Shown here: piece after piece, positions 10,979 through 28,149 of the stretch
Layout of the letters: the number at the start of each line of letters is the position of its first letter
Position numbering within the stretch: the first letter of the stretch is position 1
Source of the DNA: Ovis canadensis
Taxonomy: Eukaryota > Chordata > Mammalia > Artiodactyla > Bovidae
Direction: 5' to 3'
Length of the DNA: 64,000 nucleotides
Assembly (NCBI RefSeq): GCF_042477335.2
Contig: NC_091262.1
Location: forward strand, 45,729,001-45,793,000
The notes under the pieces: model-generated
The model's database searches: none
Told to the model about the DNA's origin: nothing
What the model saw: only the letters and a program-made list of their open reading frames with translations
Program-made: the position numbers and the translations under genes

Positions 10979-12437
10979 TCAACAACGTGTGGGTGCAAGT
11001 GAATGCTGAGAGGGAGAGTTAAGCAGTGATGGCCCCGAGAGAACAGGCTTGCCCCAGAGCCCCAGGACCCCAGAGGTGGCATCTTGCTCCACTTAAAGAT
11101 GTGCTTTCCCTCGGTGCTGCTCTGTGCCTGATACACGCTGGCTGTGTGGGCCAGGGTAAAGCAATTCCCAGTCTCTAACGCAGAACCCAAAGATGGTGGA
11201 GGGCGCCATCCTTGTCTCTCGCACTGCCTTTAGCACCAAGCGCCCCGCTTGGACTCCATTGCGCTTGTGGTTGAGCCCTCCACACTCTCAGTTTCTAGCT
11301 CCTTGTCTGTATTAAACCTATCACTGTGGTTAAAAGCCAGAGATGTGCTCAAATGAATGTTAATGGCCTAATAAATGCAAGAGCCCCACATGCAGACCCC
11401 TAGCAGGTACAGGAGACCCAGAAAGCCCCTGGGTAACCAGAGCCCAAGGGTCAGCTCTGAGGTCCAGAACCTGCCAAGGGCAGCAGAGGAGGCTGAGGGG
11501 CCTTCTGCAGTGGCTGCCGGGGGTCTTTTCCTGCCTTTGGGGAGAGGTGTGAGGAGTGGGCCCATCTCTGTCTTGAGTAAGTCTCGAGCCCAGAAGAATC
11601 TGCCAGTTCTCACCCTGTAGCCGTTTATACCGCCAAGCAAGACACCCCGCCTTGGCCCCAGGAGCGTCCGAGTCTAAGTGTTCATTCCGCTTTACGGATG
11701 AAAACCCTGAGGCTGAGACTGGAAGCAACCAATCGAGATAAGCGTCACAGCTAGGATCCAAACCCACCTCTCCTTTTTTATTTCCTTTCTTGGTTTACTT
11801 TCACTTAACATGTACCGATCACCACGGCCACCCTTTTCCAGGAGCTCATTAAGTCTCAGGATGACCTCTGTTGGGCTCCTACGTATATTATTCCATTTAG
11901 TCCTCAGGGCCCCTGGGGGGAGGGCAGTGTTTCACAGCCCTTTTATAGAGGAGGGGCTCTGTGCACGGGAGGTTACGTAACTTGCCCAAGTTCACACTGT
12001 CTGTATGCATGGGCTTGGCCAGGACCAGAATCCGGTGCCTGGACTCTTTCCACACCCCCTGCCTGAACTTCTTCTTGATAAGGGGGTGTACCCATGGGCC
12101 ATCCCCTGGCAGGTATAGGTGGTGTGCAAGGGGTGATGCTTGGGGAAAGGGACAAGTAGAAACAGAGCCTTGGCTATCGGTGCTAGCCCCCAGTTCCTGG
12201 CCGGTCACTCACAAGCTGGAACCCGTGCAGCAAGGAGCCGTGGGGCTGGCTCTGCACAGGGTGTGGTCACCGCCTGTCCTTGCTTATGGGCCAGAGTCTC
12301 CTCTGGGGCTTAGTGTCTGGGGTGGCTCAGTAACCTCCATCCACCTTCCCCACCTGCCCTCAGCCCTGGCCTGACATCTGCCTCCTGCCCACCTACAGAG
12401 GAGCCGTGTGACCGGGGCCAGCCACTCACCTTCCGTG
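10979..12437. other. Intron 1 sequence, no recognised gene
   Basis: About 1.45 kb. The patch at 11930-12010 (GGAGGTTACGTAACTTGCCC) looks like an ancient MIR-type SINE remnant. Otherwise it is unassigned. Confidence 0.4.
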
Positions 12438-12622
12438 CGTATGTGTGTCTGTCGCTTCAGTCGTGTCTGACTCTCTGCGACCCCATGGACCTTAGCCCGC
12501 CAAGCTCCTCTGCCCATGGGGATTCTCCAGGCAAGAATGCAGGAGTGGGTTGCCATGCCCTCCTCCTGGGGATCTTCCCAACCCAGGGATTGAACCCACG
12601 GCTCCTGCATTGTAGGTGGCTG
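12438..12622 (-). mobile_element. Bov-tA SINE, antisense
   Basis: CGCTTCAGTCGTGTCTGACT, TCTCCAGGCAAGAATGCAGG and GGGATTGAACCCACGGCTCC are the complement of Bov-tA. The tRNA-derived 5' end is truncated at about 12622. Confidence 0.9.
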
Positions 12623-14156
12623 CTGAGCCTCAGTCTCACCTGTGACATGGGGCAATCAGGGTACCGTCCTGACACTGCAGGCTTCTCTGAGAATTAGAGG
12701 CACAGAGGCACGGGCTTCTACCGGTCCACACACCACCTACCCTGCTCCCTTCTCCTGACCTGGGAACCTGGCCCTGGTTCCCGTTACCTCCTGGGAGGGT
12801 CCCACCGCTGGCTCTGCCTGACTCTCCTGGAGCTGCTCTCAGGCCACCTCTTCAGACACCGGCCCCAGCCCTTCAGGCCCATTGTGCTCACAGCTCTGAG
12901 CATCAGGCTTCCAGTCTCCTGAACCCGAGGGGCTCAATGCCACCTCCAGGCCTCAGCCCAGACTTGTGTTCCCTCTCTGCCCTGTCCCTTATGCTAACTT
13001 CTGCCCATTTTGGTTTCTTAACGCAGGAGGAAGACGTGGGGGATCGAGCTGGGCCTTTAAGAATGGAGGGGAAGTGAGCAGTGCTTCACAGGATGGGGGA
13101 GGGGAGCGCAGTAGAGGAGGCTTTTCCTTCCTGATGTTGGAGGAGGCCTACTTGAAAGAACAAAGTCACAGAGTCGGAAGCCAGCACGCCTACACACTTG
13201 GTGTTGAAGTTGGGACAAGTTATATAACATCTCTCATCCTCAGATCCTCACGGGGTCTGTATTACTGAGATGAGGCCCCAGGTTGGCACAGTAGGTCCCT
13301 TTCTGGTACCTGTGCTATTCCCCGGCCTCCAAACTCTGCAATGTGGGATTCCTAAGAGCCCCTGAATATTCACAGGGCTCTAACAGCGCCCCTCTCCCCC
13401 TCACCCAAGGCTGCAGGAAACAATCAACCCCAGGTCTCCAGGTTCCCCAAAGCTTGTGGCCCAGCTGGGTCCCAGGTCAAGGGCCTGGACATCTCAGGGA
13501 CCATGCAACGCAGCTGCTTGGGTGAAGAGGCCTCAGCCCAGGGCTCAGTGGGGATCTAGAGCCCTCTGGAAACTCATTTCTAATCCCAAGCCCCAGATTA
13601 GCTCATTTAACCACGTTCAATGTGCTTTTGTTCCTTAAGAGTCTATCTGCTTTCTCGGCTCTCTCCCTTTGACGCCTATCCTGAGCCATCTTGGAAAAGC
13701 CATAAATCACCCCACACCGCCTGCTTATGGATGGACCCCTCCAATCTTTAAGTCAGGGGACACCTAGACTCAGAACACCCAGTTGGACACATCATCTGAG
13801 GCTTGAATCCTCTCTGCAGAATCCCTAACCTGCTTACCAGATCCTAGCTACGGGGCACACTCAACTCAGCAAAGCAACTTACCTGTGTTCCATATTCGGG
13901 GCCACATGGACTCTTGGAAAGTCCTTTGTACCGATCTGGAGTTGGCCTCCCTGTCTACTCCCCTGTGAGTCCTGGCTGAGCCTCTGGGGACACCAAACAC
14001 AGATGCTCCCTCTTTCACTGAAGGCCCCACAAAGGCCTATAAATGATCACATTCCTTATTGGCTCCTCAAGGGCTGAGGCCTGGCCTTCTCTGTACTCAA
14101 CCCTCCTCCTGGGATTCTCTGGGTAAACATCCAGCTTGCTCACTGAAGTCTCTGGT

Positions 14157-14192
14157 TCATCCATCTATCCATCTATCCACCCATTCATCCAA
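14157..14192. repeat. ATCC/ATCT microsatellite
   Basis: Degenerate tetranucleotide repeat (CATCCATCTATCCATCTATC and onward), likely polymorphic. Confidence 0.85.
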
Positions 14193-14235
14193 GCCATACC
14201 TGAGTATCTGTTCTTTGCCTTCTTTCAGTTTAGTA

Positions 14236-14365
14236 ATAAATAATGGTGGAGACGAGATCTACTGTGGGGTACTAGCCGTGGGGCAGTGGAAAGATCCTGG
14301 CTGCTATTCATTGACTTATCTTCTCTGAGACTCAGTTTCTTTATCTGTACAATGGGGATAGTAAC
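14236..14365 (-). repeat. MIR-like SINE remnant
   Basis: The segment with TCTGAGACTCAGTTTCTTTA and TGTACAATGGGGATAGTAAC matches the conserved core of ancient MIR elements read antisense. Confidence 0.7.
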
Positions 14366-16919
14366 ATGTTGTACAAAGTAGTGGGGAAGGGTCTGTCTGG
14401 CTTATTTAAGGTGCTGGGTAACTAGTCATTGAATTGCAAACAAATGGTCTGGTCTTCTACCTGGGGCGGCTCAGGAGCCAGCTGTCATAAAGGCACGTCC
14501 ACTTGAGGGCCTCCCTATGTCCGCAGCCTTTATCCAGTGTATTTGCGGAGCATTGCTGTACAGACGTGGGCACTGGGACCCAGGAGGCAAACCGCCCCTC
14601 GTTCTGCCTTCTCCAGAGTTCAGTACTCACTTCCTCAGGTGTTCTGACAGTCCCAGTGGTTTTGCTTCTCAGCCCACAGCAGACAAGCAAGAGTGGACGG
14701 GTGGCTAGTAAACTAGCCACGGTAGGCGCCTTGGCCACAGAAGTCCCTTCTGTTAAACTGCGGTGAAATTAGAGGGCGAAGTCGCCCGAGCAGCCTATAA
14801 CCGTATTCAAAATCGCTGTCCTTGGCTTCCGGGGCTTCCTGAGATAAAAGGACTGAGTCCAGTCTCCTCTGTCTCTTCTTCTACCAGTAAAAGGTGATTT
14901 TTAAAAGAGATTAAATATATAAAGAGCCTAGCAACCCAAGAGCAAGTCAGTTATTAGAAAGGTTTCTGACGGTCTCTGAACTTGGCAAGGCGCAAGCGAG
15001 AAACTTGAATTTTCTCCTTCCGCCTTCCAAAGCAGTAGAGGTAGCTCTCCCTTCCTTACCCCTGGGCGTGTGTTAGAGCGTGTCCAGTCCTTTTCAGGTC
15101 TAACTCCCTCCAGTTCAACCTCGTATCAAGATCTCACTTTGCTGCTCACTTGAAAGCTCCCCAGTCTCCCTCCACTTTGCCAGTGATTGGAAGCCTATGA
15201 CGCGCACAGGGCACGGGGTAGGTCTCTTCACGCCCACTACTTACTGCTTCCGGCGTCTCTACAGACGGCGTGGGTGAGGGGTCGGAAGGCCTAAAGGGAG
15301 GAAGGGTCTTACTCCCCTGGTGCAGTTGCAGCTGGTGCAGCAGGGGACCGATGCCCACAGGTCAGCTCTTCCTCTCCTGGCTACTTCTGCAGGTCCTTTG
15401 GGGACCTTGACCCCTGGCTATCCCACTCTCTTCCCTGCAGCTGTCCGCGTCTGATCCCTCCCAGCTGCACCTCATCATCTGCTCCATGCAGCTTTTTCCG
15501 GGGGCTCCTCCTTTGCTGCCAGGCATTTCTCACCAGCCGAGACTTACAGGCAGCTCTTCCCAGCCACCTTCCCAGCCTCCACTTGGTTCCCAGGAGACAT
15601 ATGGGTGTCAGCCCCCAGCTGCTCCCTTCCAGGCCTCACACGCCCTCGGACTCCCCTGGGGCAGCTCCAGCCCACCCCTGACTTCAGACATCTCCAGGTA
15701 AGATGCAGTTATGGTTGCCATGGTTTCCAAAAGCCAACAGACACACAGCAGACTCCAGGCTGAAAGGACAGTTGAAGGTCACCTCCTCTCCCCAAACCCA
15801 TAACACAGTCAGGCGGCCCCAGAAAGGACAAGGGCTTCACCAAGACTACCCAGCTTCTTCCTGACAGATCAGACTTGTGGCCAAATCCCAGGCCTCTCCC
15901 TCTAAGGTAAGAGGCTTAGCTGTCCTCTGAGATACTTTACATTCTGAAATTTCATGTAAGGGAACATTTGAAAAAGCTTCTGCAGCCTTTTAAATGGACT
16001 CTCTGGTGGGGGAGGGTGTATAACTCAGTAGGATGATAACTCGGTGTTTTCCAGCCTTGAGCAGCTGGGTTCTGTCTGGTGAGAGCCAGCCAGAAGGGGC
16101 TGGTGAGAGCCGGGTGGGGCCAGGGCAAGGCATGGGGAGCTACTCTTGCTGAACAGATACTGAGTTCAGGGCTTTGCAGAGAGGTTGAGGGGATGAGCTA
16201 AGATCTGGCCTGGGAGAGCTCAAAACCTGGCTGTTTCCCACCGACTTCTGAGCAGGTAGCTCACCTCTCTGGGTTCCATTTCTGTCATCTGTAAAATGGG
16301 GTAATAATCCTCAGCCCCGTTGCCAGCTCAGGGCAACCTCTGACCTTGTGTTTCCTCGTCTCATCTGTGTACATTGTTTCACTGGCTTCTTAGATCAACT
16401 GTAGATGGAGGGAACCATTAGGCCTCTTGTTACAGGGAGGGAAGTAGAAGCTAAGAGTGCCCAGGACCACAGGGTGGGGTGTGAACCCATAAATGGTCAG
16501 CTAAACTCTGTCCAGTCTCTCGGGCCAGGCCTGGGCCCCCTCCCTAAACTTGGCAGCCAGCCTGCCCCCAGGGGGCTGTGCCCACATGGGGTGGGCTGTC
16601 TGGGGCCAGGAGAGGCTGTCCTCCCCAGGCACTTTCTCGATGAGGAAACCTGGGCCTGAGAAGGGAAGTGGCTTGCTTGGGGCACTTGTCTCTGTGGCCC
16701 AGCCAATGCAGCCACCAAGAATGGCATGGGTGTGACAAGGAGGAAGTGGCAGCGGGTACAAAGGCTCCTTCTGTACTTGCACAGTGGGGGCATGGCAGGG
16801 CTGGGGCCGGCTTGCCAGCCTGGAGTGTGGCTCACATCCAGGGCCATCCAGCCAAGCGAGCAGGTGGGCCATCCCTGAGCAGAGACCAGAGCCTCCTTCA
16901 GGTAGAGGCAGGAGTGCGC

Positions 16920-17015
16920 TTCTTCCGGCCGGAGCAGCCTGGAGCACCTCCTCCTGTAGCCCTGATCTTCTTCCAGCCGCAGCAGCCTGGAGCACCTTCT
17001 CCTGTAGCCCTGATC
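16920..17015. repeat. 48-bp tandem duplication (two units)
   Basis: Units 16920-16967 and 16968-17015 are adjacent and differ at three positions by eye. Each contains GCAGCCTGGAGCACC and TCCTGTAGCCCTGATC. The unit length is a multiple of three, so overlapping open frames stay open, but nothing indicates coding. Confidence 0.93.
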
Positions 17016-17468
17016 TGGCTAGTGTGAGGCAAGGGAGGCCAAGAATGGCCACAGGGGGGATGGCAAGGCCTGGGGTCCCGCATCCGGCTTGGGGGAGGCC
17101 TCCCCAGGAGGGGGCTGCATCTGCCTGCCACCTGGCACCCCACCCTGGGGTGGATCACCCTAGGTGCCACATGGCGAGGGTGGGGCCTCTGGCTGTTTGC
17201 TGGCTCTCCGCTCACATCTGCAGAGCCAGCCCGCCCTCCTCCAGGGCAGCGTTCCTCTGACCCAGCCTGGGCACGGAGCTGGCCTCTAAGAATCCATGGT
17301 AACTGGATGACAGCCAGAAACACGGCTTTGGTTTGAGGCAGAGGAAGTCTGAGTAATCATCTTCAAAAGTGGAGTTTTTTCATGTTTTAAAGTGTAACAG
17401 AGTTGCTGGACTATTAATGTCTGAACCGGACTGAATGTCTGATGTAGGTTTGGGGACAAACTGCACGT

Positions 17469-17686
17469 GTGCTCAGGCACTTCAGTCGTGTCCAGCTCTT
17501 TGAGACCCCATGGACTGTCAGCCCGCCAGGCTCCTTTGTCCGTGGGATTCTCCAGGCAAGAACACTGGCGGGGGTAGCCACGCCCTCCTCCAGGGAATCT
17601 TCCTGACCCAGCGATTGAACCTGCGTCTCTCATGTCTCCTTCACTGGCAGGTGGCTTCTTTACCACTAGTGTCTCCTGGGAAGCCT
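17469..17686 (-). mobile_element. Bov-tA SINE, antisense
   Basis: A full-length antisense copy: CACTTCAGTCGTGTCCAGCT, then CGATTGAACCTGCGTCTCTC, then AGTGTCTCCTGGGAAGCC, which is the complement of the usual GGCTTCCC start. Confidence 0.9.
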
Positions 17687-18145
17687 GGGGACAAGCTGAC
17701 CTGCATTCATACCCTAGATTCTGATCTTCACCAGCTGAGGGAACTTAGGCAATCACTTACCCTCTTCTCCTCCTCATCGCCGTCCTTAACTCCCTGGGTG
17801 TGTGGTGTTTTTCAATAAGCAGACAGCTGTGCTATTCTTGGTATTGTGTGTGGCTGGTGGACTCAATAAACGGCTATTTCACCGAGGGCAAGGCCAGAGG
17901 CAGGTCTCAGGTGACAGAGGCTGCAGGGGGACACAAGGAGGCGGGAGGCCCTGCCTTCTCGTAGCTTCCATGCTGTGGAAATGTCCATCTGAGCCTGTAA
18001 ACAAGGGGTTGGAAGGGAACCCAGGATACATACAGGCTGTGGCTAGTTAGGTACTAGGAGGAAAGGGCAGGGTGGGCCCCTGGAGGGTGGTGAGCCTGCA
18101 GGACTGATCGATTAACTGATTGAATGATTAGCTAGTTCGTTTCCT

Positions 18146-18427
18146 CCGGAGAAGGCAGTGGCACCCCACTCCAGTACTCTTGCCTGGAAAATCCTATGGA
18201 CGGAGGAGACTGGTAGGCTACGGTCCATGGGGTCGCTAAGAGTGGCATGACTGAGCAGCTTCACTTTCACTTTTCACTTTTATGTATCGGAGAAGGAAAT
18301 GGCAACCCACTCCAGTGTTCTTGCCTGGAGAATCCCGGGGATAGGGGAGCCTGGTGGGCTGCCGTCTATGGGGTCGCACAGTCAGACACGACTGAAGTGA
18401 CTTAGCAGCAGCAGCAGCAGCAGCAGT
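18146..18427 (+). mobile_element. BOV-A2 SINE (dimeric) with AGC tail
   Basis: Two BovB-derived Bov-A monomers in tandem (GGAGAAGGCAGTGGCACCCC and GGAGAAGGAAATGGCAACCC) are joined by the linker TTCACTTTCACTTTTCACTT. It ends in an (AGC)n tail at about 18404-18426. This is the diagnostic architecture of the ruminant BOV-A2 family. Confidence 0.95.
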
Positions 18428-19518
18428 TCATTTCCTCAGCAGCTTCCTGAGCCCCACTCTGCCCCGCTCTGAGCCCTGGGTCGAAGCCCCGGGGACAGGT
18501 GAGGTGGGGTGGTGGAGGGGGTGCAGGCCAGCCAGGAAGAGCCCCCAGGGAGTCCGGCACTTCCTTGGAGCAACCTACTCACTGGTGACGGTGGCTCACC
18601 CGGCCGAAGCCCCACCTGCTCTGAGTCAGGGCTGGGCCGGATTCTAGAGCCTGCAGAACTTCGGTGACTTGAGCTCCAAGGACCCCGCCTGCAAGGTCCC
18701 TCTGCCTGCCACCTCCTCTAGAATGGCCAATGTAGGTTTGGTTTTGCTTCTCTTTCCACTCGGGGGGTCTCTGTATGACAGTGGGGTTCCTCTGGGGAAT
18801 GAGGGCTGGGAGGAAAGAGCAGAGAGTCTGCTGTGGGGCTGGGGTCGGTCAGCCCTCCCCTCCCCGAGAGGCATGGCGGGGTAACAACAGGGCCTGCAAG
18901 TCCAAGTCCTCGTCCCGCTCTGCCTATGGGGTCTCAGGCGCATTTTCCCCTTCTCTAGGCCTCAGTTTTCCTAAGGACTGGACAAGACGCTTCCTAGTTC
19001 TGGTGGTCTGTAGTGTCCAGCTCAGAGTGACCCCTCAGAGGGAGAGGGCAGGGGCAGGGAAGGAGCAGAAAGGACCCATCTTCCTCCCTGGCTGCCACTG
19101 GCTTTTGTCCTGGGGGTCCGGAGGGGCGGGGGTGGGGAGGCTGGGGCAGGAAGCTGTGGTCTGCTGCCTGGTTAGTAGCAAGTGGCTCACGAAAGCTACA
19201 GAAATGGAGCCTGGGGCAGCCACACCAGCCTAGACGCTGGCAGAGAGGCCTGTGGGGGTTCGGGGATGACCACTCTGCCTGAGGCCCTGAGCAGCCAGCC
19301 AAGACCCAGGCCCATCGCTCGTCAGCCTGTGGGCAGCTGAGCCTGGTCTCGGGAACTTCTAGGGCTGCTTATGGAGGAGGCATGCACTTGGGATCCTAAC
19401 CATCTTGTGGGCCAGCAGATTTTACTGTTCTGAGTTGACTGAAGGTGGGCTGGGCCCGGCATGGGGCCAGCTGGTACACTTTGTGGTCTCTCTGCCTTTC
19501 TCTACTGTGTCTGATTTT
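18428..19518. other. Intron 1 GC-rich sequence, no recognised gene
   Basis: About 1.1 kb between two BOV-A2 elements. An MIR-like remnant sits near 18890-18980. I saw no exon. Confidence 0.45.
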
Positions 19519-19799
19519 CCTTGCTGCTGCTACTGCTAAGTCACTTCAGTCGTGTCCAACTCTGTGCGACCCCATAGACGGCAGCCCACCAGGCTCCCCC
19601 GTCCCTGGGATTCTCCAGGCAAGAACATTGGAGTGGGTTGCCATTTCCTTCTCCAATGCATGAAAGTGAAAAGTGAAAGTGAAGTCTCTCAATTGTGTCC
19701 GACTCTTAGCGACCCCATGGACCGTAGCCTACCAGGCTCCTCTGCCCATGGGATTTTCCAGGCAAGAGAACTGGAGTGGGGTGCCATTGCCTTCTCCAC
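19519..19799 (-). mobile_element. BOV-A2 SINE (dimeric), antisense
   Basis: Begins with a TGCTGCTGCTACTGC tail complement and shows two Bov-A monomers separated by GAAAGTGAAAAGTGAAAGTG. It ends with GCCATTGCCTTCTCC. It is the mirror image of the element at 18146-18427. Confidence 0.95.
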
Positions 19800-19839
19800 T
19801 GATTTTCCTTAGACCTTGAAAAACAATACCTTCTCTTCC

Positions 19840-20056
19840 CAGTGCGTGCTAAGTTGCTTCAGTCGTGTCTTTGCAACCCCATGGACTCTAGCCTGCCAGG
19901 CTCTTCTGTCCCTGGGATCCTCCAGGCAAGAATACTGGAGTCGATTGCCATTTCTTCCTCCAGGGGATCTTCCCAACCCAGGGACTGAACCCATGTCTCT
20001 TATGTCTCCTGCACTGGTAGGCGGGTTCTTTACCACTAGTGCCACCTGGGAAGCCC
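19840..20056 (-). mobile_element. Bov-tA SINE, antisense
   Basis: GCTAAGTTGCTTCAGTCGTG, GGGACTGAACCCATGTCTCT and GTGCCACCTGGGAAGCCC show a complete antisense Bov-tA copy. Confidence 0.92.
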
Positions 20057-21202
<1,146 letters not shown>

Positions 21203-21465
21203 TGAGCGCTGAGAGGGGAGGGAGGTGGCTGAGCCCCCAGGCCAGCCTGGCCGCTGGCAGGCCACCCCTGCTCTAAGCAGTCAGGAGTGCGATTCCCCTG
21301 TTTTTCCCGGCCTGGGCCTTCCCCCAAGTGGGCAAATATATCTAATGTCCCATCAGATGTGCTTGAACTCAGCCACGTTTATTTAGAAGGGCCGGAGGCC
21401 TAACCGTCTCAAGGAGGCATCTGCAGGGCCAGAGCCTACATGGGCAGACCCTGCCACCTGGCTGA

Positions 21466-25329
<3,864 letters not shown>

Positions 25330-25407
25330 TGTTGGGTTGGCCCACAATTTCTTTTGGGTTTTTACATGTTATGAAATTCCCAACTGAATTTTTTGGCCAA
25401 TCCAACA
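25330..25407. mobile_element. Mariner-like miniature element (MITE)
   Basis: An imperfect palindrome: TTGGGTTGGCCCACAATTTC on the left mirrors GAATTTTTTGGCCAATCCAAC on the right. It resembles short non-autonomous mariner-type elements common in ruminants; the family assignment is from memory. It has no coding capacity. Confidence 0.7.
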
Positions 25408-25960
25408 GTACCTGCGAGCAAGGACAGCCCCCACTTGAATCCTTAAACACTCATGTCCCTGCTTCACCCCCAGATGTCAAGCCTAAGACACTGCTTTCCT
25501 GTCAGAAAGGTTTGTTTTTTTCATCATCTCTCTTCCTCTGAACTCAGAGAATGAAGGTGTCACTGAAGATACTGCAGTGAGAGAGGGGGCCCTGTTCTTA
25601 CCAGGGCTGCTCTTCCTCTAAGGAGGCCAGCTCACTCGGGCCCAGCCTCCAGCAGGGGAGTGGGGCAGTGAGAGGAGCCCTCTCCTGGGAGCGGGGAGGC
25701 AGGAGCCTCGTGGCTGGCAGGGGGCAGGAGTGAGGATGGCAAAGCAGGGGCAGTGAGATTGTGTGGGCCACACGGTAGTACAGGAGACGCTTTCGCTGGA
25801 AATGCAGACTGTCTGAAGCAGAATTCTGGGCTGAGTGTCCTGAGAGCCAGGTTGAAAAGGGTGATGGGATGAGTTACATAGGAGGACACGGGGCTGACAA
25901 CAGAGGCAGAGGCCTGCACGGGGCTTCCGTCCTTGAACGTGGTGGAGACCCAGCAGAGCC

Positions 25961-26306
25961 GTTGTTGCTGTTCAGCCACTCAGTCTGTTCGGCTCTTTGT
26001 GAGCCCGTGGACTGCAGCATGCCAGGCCTCCCTGTCCTTCACCATCTTGCGGAGTTTGCTCAAACTCATGTCCACTGCATCAGTGATGCCATCCAGCTAT
26101 CTCATCCTCTGTCGTCCCCTTCTCCTCCTGCCCTCAATCTTTCCCAGCTTTAGGGCCTTTTCTAGTGAGCTGCCTCTCTGCATCAGGTGGCCAAAGTATT
26201 GGAGCTTCGGCATCAGTCCTTCCAATGAATATTCAGGGTTGATTTCCTTGCAGTCCAATGGACTCTCAAGAGTCTTCTTCAGCACCACAGTTCAAAAGTC
26301 TCTGGG
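25961..26306 (-). mobile_element. BovB LINE 3' fragment, antisense
   Basis: Begins near TGTTGCTGTTCAGCCACTCA and continues through GTCTCCTTGCAGTCC-type BovB sequence to CAGCACCACAGTTCAAAAG. 5' truncated and lacking the 3' tandem repeat, with internal small deletions. Confidence 0.9.
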
Positions 26307-27564
26307 AAATCTTGGTGATGATTTCCCTGAGTTGTCTGGAGTTGAGAAAGGCCTTGGGGTTTATTGAGTATTGAGTTTAATGCATTGGGCTGTGATCCTG
26401 GGGACAATGAGGAGGAGAGCCAAGCATTACCCCTGTTCAACCGGCTATTATTTCAGTGCAGTGATAGACAATGTATCAACCTAAGATGACAATAGGAACA
26501 AGTGCTCAGAAGAGACAGAAGGGAGAGCCAGGCAAAGATGCTGCACACAGGGGATCAGCATGTGCAGAGGCCCTGGCGCAGGGGAAACATGGTATATAAG
26601 AGGAACTGGTGAGTGGCCAAATGACTGTGGGCAAAGAACCAGGATAAGAGACGAGAAGTGAAGCAGGAGGGATGGAGGTGACAGGGCAGGGCCTAGGGTG
26701 GTGGCAGTGAGAGGTGGATGGGTAGACTGGGGAGGTACATAAAAGAAGGTGATGGAGGGAAGGGTGTGCATAACCTGGTAGATGGTGGTGCCTTTGCTGA
26801 GAAGGGAGCTCTGGAGGAGGAGCAGGTTTGTAGGGTGAAGAGCCCAGTTTCGGACACTCTGAGGTGTCTGTGGGATGTGAGGTCCAAAGGGAGGTGAGGA
26901 CCAGTAGGCTGCAGGCCCTGGCCTCTGGGAGGGGTCTGGGCAGGATGTAGTCATGTTGTGGGTGAGGGACAGGGTGTAGAGAGTTGGCCGTGCTGGGCCT
27001 AGAGCGGCTCTAACTGTAAATGGGTCGACTGAGGCAGAAGATGCATGTGTGAGAAGGAAGTGTAACCGCTGGCAAAGTGTCGGTTCTGGCAGAGTCCTGA
27101 CCTCTCCACCCCCTACCAAGGCAAGTGGGGTGACCATGCCACCACCCCACCTTCCTCTGGTGAGAAGCAGAAAGCGTCACCACTTGCCAGCTGTGTAGCC
27201 ACTGTCAGTTTCTTCACCTCTCTGACCTTTGTTTTTCTCATCTGTGAAATGGGGCTAATGTGCCCTCCCTGCCTGGCAGAGTTGCCAGCGTTAAGTAATG
27301 AGGCCAGCATTGGAATGCACATCAGCAGCACCTGGAAGCTTGTTGAAACAGTGCGCTGGGCCCTGCCTCTGAGCTTCGGCTCCCGGAGGACAGCAGTGGA
27401 GCGGGAGAAGCTGTGCTTCTGAGGACTGCCAGGTGGTGCTGCTGCTGCTGCTGCTGCTGGTCAGTTTCCTGAGTCCCCGTGGGAGGAGGGAGCCCCTTAT
27501 GAAGCCTGCCTTGCAAGGACGGTGAGGAGGTTCTGGCGGGTGGAGTCGGTGGAGTCTTCAGCAC
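26307..27564. other. PSTPIP1 intron 3, middle part
   Basis: About 1.25 kb. Contains an MIR-like remnant (27175-27310), a MER20-like fragment (about 27310-27385, ATCAGCAGCACCTGGAAGC) and a short (GCT)n run at 27437-27460. A 218-codon minus-strand open frame (26481-27137) is compositionally proline/leucine/serine-rich and does not resemble any protein I know. Confidence 0.5.
27437..27460. repeat. GCT trinucleotide repeat
   Basis: Seven near-perfect GCT units in intron 3. Confidence 0.9.
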
Positions 27565-27565
27565 A

Positions 27566-27803
27566 CGTGGTGCTTGCTAGTGGTAAAGAACTTGCCTGTT
27601 GACGCAGGAGACAAAACAGAACGCGGGTTTGATCCAGGAAGTGAGTCGCCATTTGATCCAGGAAGACCCCCTGGAGGAGGGCATGGCAATCCAGTCCAGG
27701 ATTCTTGCTTGGAGAATCCCGTGGACAGAGGAGACTGGCGGGCTACAGTCCATAGCGTTGAAAAGAGTCATACACGACTGAAGCGACATAGCACGCGCGC
27801 TCA
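27566..27803 (+). mobile_element. Bov-tA SINE with internal duplication
   Basis: A sense Bov-tA copy. The phrase TTTGATCCAGGAAG occurs twice (about 27628 and 27651), so a short stretch near the B box is duplicated. Ends GACTGAAGCGACATAGCACG. Confidence 0.88.
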
Positions 27804-27933
27804 CAGGCACGCAGGCGGGGGTGGGCAGAGCTGTATCGCTGGGTGTCATGTGGTCATATGGCCACCAGGGGGCAGGCACGCTGCTCTGCACAGGGATGCA
27901 GCCAGTGACAGGACGCCTCACCTGGCAAGGTTT

Positions 27934-28149
27934 GGCGTGTGTGTGTGTGTGTGCGCGCGTGTGCGTGTCGCTCAGCCATGTCTGACTCTTTGTGAACCCA
28001 TGGACCTGTCAGGCTCTTCTGTCCATGGAATTCTCCAGGCAAGAATACTGGAGTGAGTTGCCATTCCCTTCTCCAGGGGATCTTCCTGACCCAGGGATCA
28101 AGCCCAGGTCTCCTGAATTGCAGGCAGATTCTTTACCCTCTGAGCCACC
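27934..28149 (-). mobile_element. Bov-tA SINE, antisense, with GT microsatellite tail
   Basis: A (GT)n/(GC)n run at 27934-27967 represents the 3' tail. It is followed by CGCTCAGCCATGTCTGACTC and, at the other end, TTCTTTACCCTCTGAGCCAC, the complement of the SINE head. Confidence 0.9.

Larger units (their letters stand above)
12623..17468. other. Intron 1, long stretch without recent SINEs
   Basis: Nearly 5 kb lacking young ruminant insertions. It holds an ATCC/ATCT-rich simple repeat, MIR-like remnants (about 14240-14360 and 16215-16310) and a 48-bp tandem duplication (16920-17015). No PSTPIP1 exon-1 signature was recognised. The open frames of 100-180 codons on both strands around 16500-17300 reflect high GC rather than genes. 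Confidence 0.5.

Noticed and set aside
16501-17323. Several overlapping open frames of 100-183 codons on both strands
   Set aside because: High GC depletes stops in all frames, and the 48-bp tandem repeat keeps frames open. The simultaneous openness of sense and antisense argues against coding.
26481-27137. 218-codon minus-strand open frame in PSTPIP1 intron 3
   Set aside because: Low-complexity Pro/Leu/Ser composition, no domain, overlap with intron sequence of an opposite-strand gene, no recognisable family.
27934-27967. GT/GC alternating run as a regulatory Z-DNA element
   Set aside because: It is simply the tail of an antisense Bov-tA SINE; no independent evidence of regulation.
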